Below, piece after piece: positions 15,010 to 23,003 of a stretch of 64,000 nt of DNA. The position numbers and the translations under genes are program-made. The DNA lies in contig CALOAB010000021.1 in assembly GCA_942491185.1 (NCBI GenBank), forward strand, positions 496,001-560,000, in the 5' to 3' direction. The notes below the pieces were generated by a model. The model saw only the letters and a list, made by a program, of their open reading frames with translations. It did not search any database and was not told where the DNA came from. Position 1 is the stretch's first letter. Every line of letters starts with the position of its first letter. Origin of the DNA: SLRI01 sp942491185. GTDB lineage: Bacteria; Pseudomonadota; Alphaproteobacteria; Geminicoccales; Geminicoccaceae.

Positions 15010-16959
15010 TCAGAAGCGGTAGTCGAGGCTGAAGCGGACCAGTTGATCGTGGTCGACGCGGTCGGTGGTGAAGGCGTAGGCCGCGCGCAGATTGAGGTCG
15101 GGGTTGAGGCCCAGGACGGCGCCGAAGGAGACGTCGATGCGCTCGATCTGATCGCGCTCGATGGTCTGCTGCTGGCTCAGCCCGGGCAGCGCCGCCTCGC
15201 TCATGGTCACCTCGACATCGTCGCGGTAGAGGCTGGCGAGGTAGCTGGCGCCTGCCTTCAGCCAGAGATGCCGACCGCCGCCGAGATCGATCGGCTCGTG
15301 GCGGACATCGAGACCCAGAGCACCCAGCACGTCGCTCGCAGTGGCGCCGCTGAAGCTGACATCGGAGGTGTAGAGGCTTTCCGCCTCGTAAGGATCGAGC
15401 TCGTGCATCTGGTAGCCGAGCGACGCCCAGGGCACGAAGGTGTTGCTGCCGACGCGGGTCGGCCGCGCGATCTTCTGGTCGAGCGCCCAGGTTCTGCCGG
15501 CGTGCTCGCTGACGCCGCTATTGCCCAGGATCTCGTCGTTGGAGCGGTCCTCGAACTGGTGCTGCAGGTAGGAGAACTGGGTGGTGGCCTGGAACCCGGC
15601 CGCCGCCTGCTGCCAGTAGAGCGACACCGCGTCCGAGCTCTGCTCCTGGACGAGCGACGTCGCCGAGTCCGAGCTGCCCGAGGCATCGTCGTAGCGCGAG
15701 ACGGCGAGGCCGAAGCGTCGTGCCTGGCCACTTCCGTTGGCACCGAGATTGACATCCAGTGCGACGCCGCCGGCCTCGGATGTCCGCCTGTAGGCCTCGC
15801 TGAAGCCCAGGCGGGTCGGATCGCTGGCGGCAGCCGCGGCACCCGTGGTCATGCCCAGGCGACCATCCACCCGCTCGCCGAAGGCGACGGTATGGGCCGT
15901 GGCGAGGCCCGCATTGCCGAAAGCGAAGGTGGAGAGCCCGAGCGGCCGGTCGGCGGTGGTGTCGTCGAGCCCGAGAACCAGGAGGCCATTGTCGATGTCG
16001 CGGTTGAGCTGGCGGGCGGTGCTGCCGCCCGAATCCAGCGTGTTGGCCCAGTCCCAGGCGCGCGTCAGGTAGTGGCGGTAGACCCGCGCGATGATGTCCT
16101 GGCCACGATCGCCGAAATGCAGACTATCGAAGAAGAGCGCATCGCTGTCCGAGCGGTCGGCGTCGACGGTCGAGACATTGGTGAAGCCGAATCGCCCCGG
16201 ATTGTCGTAGATCTTCTCGAAGACGGTGAAGAGGTCGACGGCGATGATGTTGTCGTTGCCGTTGGCGATGCCGGCGACGAAACCGTTCCAATCGTTGACC
16301 CGGCCGCGGAAGTCGCTGCTGATTCCGGGGCTGCGGGTCCAGTCGGTCAGCAGCGTGACGAAGAGCTTGCGGTCGCTGCCGGCGGCACCCGCGGCGACCA
16401 GCCGGTCGATGCCGGCCCGATAACCGGCGCGGCCGGCGGCAAGGTCCTGGCCGAGATCGTTGTAGCCGAAATAGACCGCGGTGAGATCGCCGGCGCCGAT
16501 CCGGCTGTTCGCGTTCTCCCACGTGTCGAGCTGCCGGTCGAACGCGATCGAGAAGCCTGACGCTGCACGGGCGCCGCCAATGGCGTAGTTCTCGAGATCG
16601 GCCACCGTGCCCTGCCGCTCCAGCACCGTGCCCCAGGTCGTCGTGACGCCGCCATAATTGCGCTCGGAGTAGCTGTCGCCGAAGATCCTGAGGTCGTCGA
16701 CACGCACCTGGTCGACGCTCGTGGCGCCGGATCGAGCAAAAGGATTCGACACCTGGAAAGGTGAGGCCGGGGGTGGTGCCGGAGCCGGCGGGGGTGCCGG
16801 GCTCGGCGACGGGGCGCTCGGGGTCGGCGCGGATGTCGGGCTGGGCGATCCGCCGCCGCCACCGCTACCTCCCCCACCACCACAACCGGCGAGTGCGGTC
16901 GTTGTCACGAGCAAGAGCGCCGCGAGCAGCCTGCCGGAGCCTGGTCTCTGCTTGTTCAT
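15010..16959 (-). CDS. GDSL-lipase autotransporter with lipoprotein signal
   Basis: A 649-residue surface esterase. The N-terminus is a lipoprotein signal with lipobox LAGC (cysteine 26), followed by a Gly-rich and then Pro/Ala/Ser-rich linker to about residue 67. The SGNH/GDSL hydrolase follows: block I IFGDSYSERNYGG, block II around YAIGGARAASG, block III YFGYNDLGQD, and the catalytic Asp/His block DSLHFGDRGQDII. The last 280 residues form a type V autotransporter barrel ending in the terminal aromatic motif FSLDYRF. The architecture matches EstA-type esterases except for the lipobox. It is a single gene flanked by unrelated genes. Confidence 0.92.
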   Translation of the reverse strand: MNKQRPGSGRLLAALLLVTTTALAGCGGGGGSGGGGGSPSPTSAPTPSAPSPSPAPPPAPAPPPASPFQVSNPFARSGATSVDQVRVDDLRIFGDSYSERNYGGVTTTWGTVLERQGTVADLENYAIGGARAASGFSIAFDRQLDTWENANSRIGAGDLTAVYFGYNDLGQDLAAGRAGYRAGIDRLVAAGAAGSDRKLFVTLLTDWTRSPGISSDFRGRVNDWNGFVAGIANGNDNIIAVDLFTVFEKIYDNPGRFGFTNVSTVDADRSDSDALFFDSLHFGDRGQDIIARVYRHYLTRAWDWANTLDSGGSTARQLNRDIDNGLLVLGLDDTTADRPLGLSTFAFGNAGLATAHTVAFGERVDGRLGMTTGAAAAASDPTRLGFSEAYRRTSEAGGVALDVNLGANGSGQARRFGLAVSRYDDASGSSDSATSLVQEQSSDAVSLYWQQAAAGFQATTQFSYLQHQFEDRSNDEILGNSGVSEHAGRTWALDQKIARPTRVGSNTFVPWASLGYQMHELDPYEAESLYTSDVSFSGATASDVLGALGLDVRHEPIDLGGGRHLWLKAGASYLASLYRDDVEVTMSEAALPGLSQQQTIERDQIERIDVSFGAVLGLNPDLNLRAAYAFTTDRVDHDQLVRFSLDYRF

Positions 16960-17195
16960 TGGCGTCTCTCATCCCCAGCGCGTCGGGTCATCTCTGCTGC
17001 CGGCTTCGGCGACCATGATTAACCGCCGTTAAGGATCGCTGTCCACGGCGAGCCTCGATGCAGCCTCGCGCTTTGCGTGGCAATTGTGCTGCAAACGCCT
17101 CTGGCGTACGCCAAGCCGGCTGTCGCGGGCCGCGCCCTGGGCTGCTAGAATAGCTTTCGGGCGGGCCTTTGGTGGCCGGCGAGCTGGGGGTTTCG

Positions 17196-17747
17196 ATGCG
17201 CGAGGACGCGAAGGTGCGCGAAGCGGTGGCGGTTATGGAGGATGTCGACTCGCTGGAGACGGCGGTCGAGGAGCTGCGCGAGGCTGGCTTTGCCGCCGAC
17301 GCTATCAGCCTGCTCGCCGGGCACGCGACGGTGGAGCGCAAGCTCGGCCGGATGTACGAGCGGGTGGAGGACCTCGAGGACGATCCGGCAGCGCCGCGCA
17401 CCGCCTTCGTCTCCAGCCGGACGGTCGAGCGGCGCGAGGGCATGATCATGGGCTCGATGACGACCCTGCCGACCCTGATCGCCGCCGGCACGGTGGTCGC
17501 CTCGGCCGGCGCCGTCGCTGTGGCCATCGCCGGCACCGCGGTCACCGGTGCCTTGATCGGCAAGGTGCTCGCCAGCTGGATGGACAAGCGCCATGCCACC
17601 TGGCTCGAGGAGCAGCTCGAGCGCGGCGGCATCCTGCTCTGGGTGCGCACCGCCGACGAGGCGGAGGCACGCCTGGCGTTGGAGATCCTCGGCCGCTATG
17701 CCGCCCACGACATCCACATCCACGAGATCCCGACCATGCAGGCCTGA
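17196..17747 (+). CDS. Putative membrane-interacting stress-type protein (YflT/DUF1269-like)
   Basis: A 183-residue protein. The N-terminal 60 residues resemble the general-stress YflT-type domain: REAVAVMEDVDSLETAVEEL, then REAGFAADAISLLAGHATVE. A strongly hydrophobic Gly/Ala stretch at about 85-125 (TLIAAGTVVASAGAVAVAIA) may enter the membrane, and the C-terminus has a ferredoxin-like strand pattern (ERGGILLWVRTADEAEARLA). The start is the ATG at 17196 rather than a TTG 27 bases earlier. The role is unknown. It ends 7 bp before alkB and is probably co-transcribed with it. Confidence 0.7.
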   Translation: MREDAKVREAVAVMEDVDSLETAVEELREAGFAADAISLLAGHATVERKLGRMYERVEDLEDDPAAPRTAFVSSRTVERREGMIMGSMTTLPTLIAAGTVVASAGAVAVAIAGTAVTGALIGKVLASWMDKRHATWLEEQLERGGILLWVRTADEAEARLALEILGRYAAHDIHIHEIPTMQA

Positions 17748-17754
17748 TCGGCCT

Positions 17755-18375
17755 GTGCAGCTGCCCGACCCAGCCGGCAACCTGGTGCCGGGCGACGGCG
17801 AGCTCAGGCTGGTGCCCGACGCGGTGGCAAATCCGGAGCAGATGCTCGAGCGCCTCCTCGCCGAGATCGATTGGCGGCAGGACACAGCCCGAATCATGGG
17901 CCGCCGCATCGAGCTGCCGCGACTGACCGCCTGGTACGGCGATGCCGGCTACCACTATAGCGGCATCGACAACCCGCCCCGGCCCTGGCTGCCATTGCTC
18001 CACGAGCTCAAGCAGGCGGCCGAGACGATCGCCGGGGCCTCGTTCAACAGCGTGCTCGCCAATCTCTACCGGGACGGCAAGGACAGCATGGGCTGGCACA
18101 GCGACGACGAGCGCGCGCTGGGGCGCGACCCGGTGATCGCCAGCCTGTCATTCGGCGCCATTCGGCGGTTTCGCCTCAAGCACAAGCGCGACCGCGAGCA
18201 ACGGCTGGGGCTCGACCTACCCGCCGGCTCGTGCCTGGTGATGGCCGGCGCGCTGCAGCATCACTGGCAGCATGCGCTGCCGAAAACGGCACGGCCGGTC
18301 GGGCCACGGGTCAACCTGACCTTCCGGCTGATCAAGTCCTTGAGAGCAGCCCTGGTCGGCATCAGCCCCCAATAG
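17755..18375 (+). CDS. alkB: AlkB-like 2-oxoglutarate/Fe(II) dioxygenase
   Basis: A 206-residue DNA-repair-type dioxygenase that would oxidatively remove alkyl groups from bases. Motifs: LTAWYGDAGYHYSGI (substrate lid), NLYRDGKDSMGWHSDDE with the iron ligands H and D, SLSFGAIRRFRLKH, and the distal histidine in HHWQHALPK followed by PRVNLTFR for 2-oxoglutarate binding. This pattern is nearest the ALKBH2/3-type bacterial homologues rather than E. coli AlkB. The start is a GTG at 17755, just after the stop of the upstream stress gene. Its last 115 bp overlap the convergent dehydratase gene. Confidence 0.92.
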   Translation: MQLPDPAGNLVPGDGELRLVPDAVANPEQMLERLLAEIDWRQDTARIMGRRIELPRLTAWYGDAGYHYSGIDNPPRPWLPLLHELKQAAETIAGASFNSVLANLYRDGKDSMGWHSDDERALGRDPVIASLSFGAIRRFRLKHKRDREQRLGLDLPAGSCLVMAGALQHHWQHALPKTARPVGPRVNLTFRLIKSLRAALVGISPQ

Positions 18376-19400
18376 TCGAGGTCGAGCAGCACCTCGGGCA
18401 AATAGTGGCCGTCGGCGTCCTTGAACGGGAAGTCGTGGCAGGCGCGGTTGCGGGTGGCGACCAGCCGGAGCCTGATCGCGGCACAATCGTCACGGTCGGC
18501 GAGCGGCGCCTTGTCGAGCACCTCCGACCAGGCGTGAACCGTGTCGCCGGCCTGCGCCGGGTTGGCGTGGGTGCCGCCATTGATCGCCAGGAGGTGCCAG
18601 AGATTGCCGAGCCCGTTGAAGGAAAGGGCGCGAGCCAGGCTGATGACCACGCCGCCATAGACGATCACCGAGCCGAGCCGCCCGCTGCGCTCGACATAGT
18701 CGTCGAAATGCACGCGTGCGGTGTTCTGGTAGAGGCGGGTGGCGAGCCGGTGCTCGCTGTCCATGATGCCCATGCCGTCGACATGGTCGATCCGCTCGCC
18801 GATGGCGTAGTCCTCGAAGGTGAACGGCGAGCCGCTGGTCACCGGGTCGAGCTTCAGCGGGCCGAGTCCGCTCGGTGCCGCGAGCGTGGCTGCCGGAACG
18901 CTCTCGGCGAGGTCGGGCACGATGGTCTTCGGTGCAGCGCTGGCGGGGTCGCGTTTCTTCACCAGCACCCAGCGGCAATACTCGAGCACCGGCCGGCCCT
19001 CCTGGTCCGTGCCCGTCGTCCGCAGGAAGACGATGCCGGTCCGGTGGCTCGATGTCTCCTTGAGCCCGATGATCTCGGAGTGCGCGGTGAGCGTGTCGCT
19101 GGGCATCACGAGCCGGTGAAAGCGCCCCTCGGCATAGCCGAGATTGGCCGCGGCATTGAGCGAGATGTCGGGCACCGACTTGCCGAAGATGATGTGAAAG
19201 GCCAGCAGCTCGTCGATCGGCATCGTCTCGTGGCCATTGGCCATCGCCTGCGGTATTGAGCATTGCGGCAGGAACCGGCTGCCGGTGAGCGCCGTGTAGA
19301 TCGCCGCGTCAGAGTATCTTACGGTGCGCGGCGTCGCATGGACGATCACCTCGCCCAGCCTGAAATCCTCGAAGAATCGACCCGTTGCGGTCTTGCTCAT
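18261..19400 (-). CDS. mch: Mesaconyl-CoA hydratase (beta-methylmalyl-CoA dehydratase), double MaoC
   Basis: A 379-residue protein with two MaoC-like hot-dog domains. The sequence RFFEDFRLGEVIVHATPRTV, YTALTGSRF, IIFGKSVPDISLNAAANLGY and HSEIIGLKETSSHRTGIVF follows the mesaconyl-CoA hydratase of the ethylmalonyl-CoA pathway closely; the second half contains YAIGERIDHVDGMGIMDSEH and VYGGVVISLARAL. It converts mesaconyl-CoA to beta-methylmalyl-CoA during acetyl-CoA assimilation. The ATG at 19400 gives MSKTATGRFFEDF, the usual start. The C-terminus runs about 30 residues past the fold and over the end of alkB on the other strand, so a longer-than-ancestral reading frame is possible. No other pathway gene is near. 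Confidence 0.88.
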   Translation of the reverse strand: MSKTATGRFFEDFRLGEVIVHATPRTVRYSDAAIYTALTGSRFLPQCSIPQAMANGHETMPIDELLAFHIIFGKSVPDISLNAAANLGYAEGRFHRLVMPSDTLTAHSEIIGLKETSSHRTGIVFLRTTGTDQEGRPVLEYCRWVLVKKRDPASAAPKTIVPDLAESVPAATLAAPSGLGPLKLDPVTSGSPFTFEDYAIGERIDHVDGMGIMDSEHRLATRLYQNTARVHFDDYVERSGRLGSVIVYGGVVISLARALSFNGLGNLWHLLAINGGTHANPAQAGDTVHAWSEVLDKAPLADRDDCAAIRLRLVATRNRACHDFPFKDADGHYLPEVLLDLDYWGLMPTRAALKDLISRKVRLTRGPTGRAVFGSACCQ

Positions 19401-19541
19401 GGTTGACTCAAGCCTCCAGAAAACCGGGCAACCAGTAGCATACCGCACTGCAGCATCCTAGGCGGCTGCGACACTTTGGGGCGACCCGCTCATTCGCCGA
19501 CCCGCTCGGCGGTCTTCGTTGAGAGATGCTCCAGATCGGAC

Positions 19542-20462
19542 TCAGCCTGCTGGCCGGCGTGAAATGACGTCGTGCTGCTCGAGTATCGCCTCCAGCCAGC
19601 GGAAGAACACCCGGACCTTGGGCGAGAGGTTGCGCCGTCTCACGAACAGAAATGACAGGGGCACGCGTGGCGGTCTCTCTTGCGGGAGGACCTCGATGAA
19701 CGCTCCCGCTTCGAGCAGGTCATGGACATCGAAGGCCGGAACCTGGATCAGGCCGAGACCGGCGAGCGCCGCCGCGATATAGGCTTCCGCACCATCGACG
19801 GTGACAGCGCTCCGCATCTCGATCTCTTGCTGACGCCCATCCTTCTCGAATTCGAGCGTCGCCGACATGGCCGGCAGTCGGGGCGCGTAGTTGACCAGGA
19901 CATGTAACCGCAGATCGTCGATCGTCTCAGGCGTCCCGTGTCGCGCCAGATAGCCTGGACTGGCACAGGTCACGAAGGCCACCTCGCCCAGATTGCGACA
20001 GACGAGCTCGGAATCGTCCAGCACGCCGAGGCGGAGCGCGCAATCGACGCTGTCGGCGACGAGATCCACCATCCTGTCGCTGGCGCTCAGATCGATGGTC
20101 AGGTCGGGATGCTCGGCCATGAACGCGGGCAGCGCCGGGAGGACGAGCTTGCGCCCGATGCGGCTCGGCACATCGACCCGCAGCCGCCCGGCAAGACGCA
20201 GGTCGGTCCGTCGAAACATGCCTTCGGCGGCGGCCACCGCGTCGACGATGTCGCGGGCGGTCTCCAGGAACCGCCTGCCGTCCTGCGTCGGCACGACCTT
20301 GCGGGTCGTCCGCAACAGCAGCTGCGCCTTCAGGCGATCCTCCAGCGCCTGAATCTCGGTCGATACGGTCGAGCGCGGGATGGCCAGCGCCTCGGCAGCC
20401 CGGGTGAAATTGCCGCTCTCCATCACCTGGATGAAGATCTGCATCTGGCGGATTCGGTCCAT
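19542..20462 (-). CDS. LysR-family transcriptional regulator
   Basis: A 306-residue LysR-type regulator. The winged helix covers residues 1-60 (MDRIRQMQIFIQVMESGNFT, RAAEALAIPRSTVSTEIQAL), and the effector domain follows with GRLRVDVPSRIGRKLVLPAL and CASPGYLARHG. It belongs to the CrgA/DmlR-like subgroup common in proteobacteria. It starts at 20462 and is divergent from the short-chain dehydrogenase at 20576, with 113 bp between. The usual logic is that it controls that gene, although the gene now looks frameshifted. The much longer open frame on this strand is antisense to the SDR. Confidence 0.93.
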   Translation of the reverse strand: MDRIRQMQIFIQVMESGNFTRAAEALAIPRSTVSTEIQALEDRLKAQLLLRTTRKVVPTQDGRRFLETARDIVDAVAAAEGMFRRTDLRLAGRLRVDVPSRIGRKLVLPALPAFMAEHPDLTIDLSASDRMVDLVADSVDCALRLGVLDDSELVCRNLGEVAFVTCASPGYLARHGTPETIDDLRLHVLVNYAPRLPAMSATLEFEKDGRQQEIEMRSAVTVDGAEAYIAAALAGLGLIQVPAFDVHDLLEAGAFIEVLPQERPPRVPLSFLFVRRRNLSPKVRVFFRWLEAILEQHDVISRRPAG

Positions 20463-20575
20463 GCACGATTGTTCGGATTTTCCGACCGCTGCTGTCAAGT
20501 ATGGCGCCTTTATCCGCGATGTCCGACCGATCATCTTCCGCTCGATCGCTGTGCACAACCCGAGAGGAAGACGCC

Positions 20576-21350
20576 ATGTCGAGGAACGGAATCGACGGCA
20601 AGACCGTCTTGATCGCCGGCGGTGCCAAGAACCTAGGCGGGCTCCTGGCGCGCGAGTTCGCTCGGCACGGCGCCAAGGCCATCGCCATCCACTACAACAG
20701 CGACGCGACCAGAGGCCGCGGCCGAGGAAACGGTCGCCGCGGTCAAGGCGGCAGGTGCCCAAGCGGTCGCCTTCCAGGCTGATCTGACCCGTGCTGCGTC
20801 GATGGAGAAGCTGTTCGCCGATGCCGTTGCCGCGGTGGGCCGACCCGACATCGCCATCAACACGGTCGGCATGGTCATGAAGAAGCCGATCGTCGAGACG
20901 ACCGAGGCGGAATTCGACCAATCCTCGGCCGTGAACGTGAAATCCGCCTTCTTGTTCCTCAAGGAGGCGGGCAAGGCGGTCAACGACAACGGCAAGATCT
21001 GCACCATCGTGACCTCGCTGCTCGGCGCCTACACGCCGTTCTACGCGGCTTATGAGGGACTGAAGGCGCCGGTCGAGCATTTCACCCGTGCCGCGTCGAA
21101 GGAATTCGGGGCCCGCGGCATCTCGGTCAATGCGATCGGGCCGGGCCCGATGGACACGCCCTTCTTCTATCCGGCCGAAGGCGAGGACGCTGTTGGCTAC
21201 CACAAGACCGCGGCGGCGCTCTCGCCCTTCTCGAAGACCGGCCTCACGGACATCGAGGACATCGCCCCCTGGATTCGCTTCATGGTCTCCGAGGGCTGGT
21301 GGATGACCGGCCAGACGATCCTCGTCAACGGTGGCTACACGACCAAGTAG
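20576..21350 (+). pseudogene. Short-chain dehydrogenase/reductase with an internal frameshift
   Basis: An SDR split by one indel. The first frame starts at the ATG 20576: MSRNGIDGKTVLIAGGAKNL, with the nucleotide-binding glycine motif GGAKNLGG and AIHYNSDAT. Near 20710 the sense shifts by +1 into AAAEETVAAVKAAGAQAVAF, and it then runs clean to 21350 with the catalytic pattern TSLLGAYTPFYAAYEGLKAP (Ser and YxxxK), NAIGPGPMDTPFF and the C-terminal ILVNGGYTT. Everything else is intact, so this is either a very young pseudogene or a single-base sequencing or assembly error. It is divergent from a LysR regulator that probably controls it. Substrate unknown. Confidence 0.82.
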
Positions 21351-21388
21351 GCCGCTGCAGTGGCACTCACCGACCCGAGGACAAAGCC

Positions 21389-21793
21389 ATGACTGGAAGG
21401 CTCTCGGCGCCGTGCTTTGCCCTGCTGCTCATGTTGGGCAGTGAGCGGGCCTCGGCAAGCGATAGCGACTGCGCCGACCCTGTCGATCAGACCACGATGA
21501 CCATGTGTGCGGAGCAGGCGTTGCAGGCAGCCGACGCGGAGCTCGGGGCGACCTACGTGGCGCTCATCGAGACGGTCAGCCCTCAAGGACGCGAGAAGCT
21601 GGAGGCGGCTTGGCGGGCCTGGATCGCCTATCGCGATGCGCAGTGCGACTTCGCCACGTTCGGGGCCCGCGGCGGGAGCATCCATTCGATGCTCCAATCG
21701 ACCTGCCGCACTGGCCTCGCACAGGCACAGACCCAACTCCTGAAGGACCAGCTCGACTGCGAGGAAGGCGATCTGTCGTGTGGACACCAGTGA
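21389..21793 (+). CDS. LprI-type (DUF1311) secreted cysteine-rich protein
   Basis: A 134-residue exported protein with a signal peptide (APCFALLLMLGSERASA) and a DUF1311/LprI domain: CADPVDQTTMTMCAEQALQA, DAELGATYVALIETVSPQGR, then AAWRAWIAYRDAQCDFATFG and STCRTGLAQAQTQLL. Conserved cysteines in the domain suggest disulfides. Some members inhibit lysozyme; that activity is not demonstrated by sequence alone. The start is the ATG at 21389. It precedes the channel gene by about 23 bp on the same strand, so co-transcription is possible. Confidence 0.85.
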   Translation: MTGRLSAPCFALLLMLGSERASASDSDCADPVDQTTMTMCAEQALQAADAELGATYVALIETVSPQGREKLEAAWRAWIAYRDAQCDFATFGARGGSIHSMLQSTCRTGLAQAQTQLLKDQLDCEEGDLSCGHQ

Positions 21794-21816
21794 CCCGGAC
21801 ATCGAGATCAGCGTCG

Positions 21817-22944
21817 ATGCGCACCCTCGGTAGCATGGCCATGCGCGAGCAAAGCTGGCTGCGGTTCCTGCTGCTGACCGTCGTGTTGCTCGCGGGCATG
21901 CTGTCGGCAGCCGTTCCGCATGCCCAGGAGACTGCGGCACCCGAACGGGTCCTCGATGTGGGTGTCTATGTCAGCCCGCCCTTCGTGATGGAGGAGGACG
22001 GCGCGTTTTCCGGCATGGCGATCGAGCTCTGGGAGGGCATGGCCGCCAATCGGAACGTCGAGAGCAACTACATCGCCTTCGAGACGCTCAAGGAGCTGGT
22101 CGATGCCACGGAGGCTGGCGACGTCGACATCGCCGTCACCAATCTCACCATCACCAAGGGCCGTCACGAGCGCATCAATTTCACCCAACCCTGGTTCGAT
22201 GCGGGCCTGCGCATCATGGTCAACACCGACCAGGGGGTCGGCGCCGGCGCCCTTTTCACCGGGCTGATCGATGCCGGCCATTTGCAGGCCTATGGCTGGC
22301 TGGCACTCGTCATCGTCGTCGCAACAGTGCTCTTCACGCTCTTCGACCGGCGCTTCGATCCGGACTTCCCGCGCCGCTGGCGGGACGGCATCGCCGACAG
22401 CTTCTACTCCGTCATGTCGATCGCGACGTCCGGTCGCCCGGTCAGCCGCAAGAACCTGTTCGGCTGGGTCGGGCGCATCTGGGCCGCGTTCTGGCTGATC
22501 TGCGGGATCGCTGTGCTCTCCTATGTCACGGCGTCGGTGACCAGCGTCATGACGACCCTGTCCTTGACCAATCAGATCCGCAACCTGGACGACCTTGCCG
22601 ACCAGCGTGTCGGTGTCGCCACCGGCAGCACGGCGGAGGCCTTCGCCCGCGAGATGGGCCTGCGCTTTCGCACCTACCCGCACATCGACGAGTCTGTAGC
22701 GGCGCTGACCAGCGGCCAGATTGCGGCCATCATCGGCGACGCGCCGGTTCTCGAATACTTCCAGCACACGAACCCGGATGTGCCTGTCGACGTCGTCGGA
22801 CCGATCTTCGAGCCCGACAAGTACGGCTTCGGCGTCGCGCTCCGCAGCCCGCTGCTCAGGCCCTTGACCATCGAGCTCCTGGCCGCGAAGGAAAGCGACC
22901 TGATCGAGGAAATGCGCGCGAAGTATTTCGGCGAAGGTCCATGA
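21817..22944 (+). CDS. Ionotropic-glutamate-receptor-like protein (binding domain split by a membrane pore)
   Basis: A protein of up to 375 residues with the plan of prokaryotic GluR0-like receptors. A signal peptide is followed by lobe 1 of an amino-acid-type binding domain (RVLDVGVYVSPPFVMEEDGA, DIAVTNLTITKGRHERINFT). Next come transmembrane helix 1 (QAYGWLALVIVVATVLFTLF), a pore-loop region (DGIADSFYSVMSIATSGRPV), and helix 2 (RIWAAFWLICGIAVLSYVTA), then lobe 2 (LADQRVGVATGSTAEAFARE). The pore-loop position where potassium channels carry TVGYG reads TSGRP here, so conduction, if any, would be atypical. The start is either 21817 or 21841 (MREQSWLRF, directly at the signal peptide). Confidence 0.8.
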   Translation: MRTLGSMAMREQSWLRFLLLTVVLLAGMLSAAVPHAQETAAPERVLDVGVYVSPPFVMEEDGAFSGMAIELWEGMAANRNVESNYIAFETLKELVDATEAGDVDIAVTNLTITKGRHERINFTQPWFDAGLRIMVNTDQGVGAGALFTGLIDAGHLQAYGWLALVIVVATVLFTLFDRRFDPDFPRRWRDGIADSFYSVMSIATSGRPVSRKNLFGWVGRIWAAFWLICGIAVLSYVTASVTSVMTTLSLTNQIRNLDDLADQRVGVATGSTAEAFAREMGLRFRTYPHIDESVAALTSGQIAAIIGDAPVLEYFQHTNPDVPVDVVGPIFEPDKYGFGVALRSPLLRPLTIELLAAKESDLIEEMRAKYFGEGP

Positions 22945-23003
22945 CCTGAACGTTCGGATGCGGCCACGGTGACGCCGCCTCGCGAGCTGCTCACTCTACA
23001 CCC

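Noticed and set aside
15043..16560. Plus-strand 505-codon frame opposite the autotransporter
   Set aside because: A shadow of the GDSL autotransporter gene, rich in Glu/Val/Gly without any motif.
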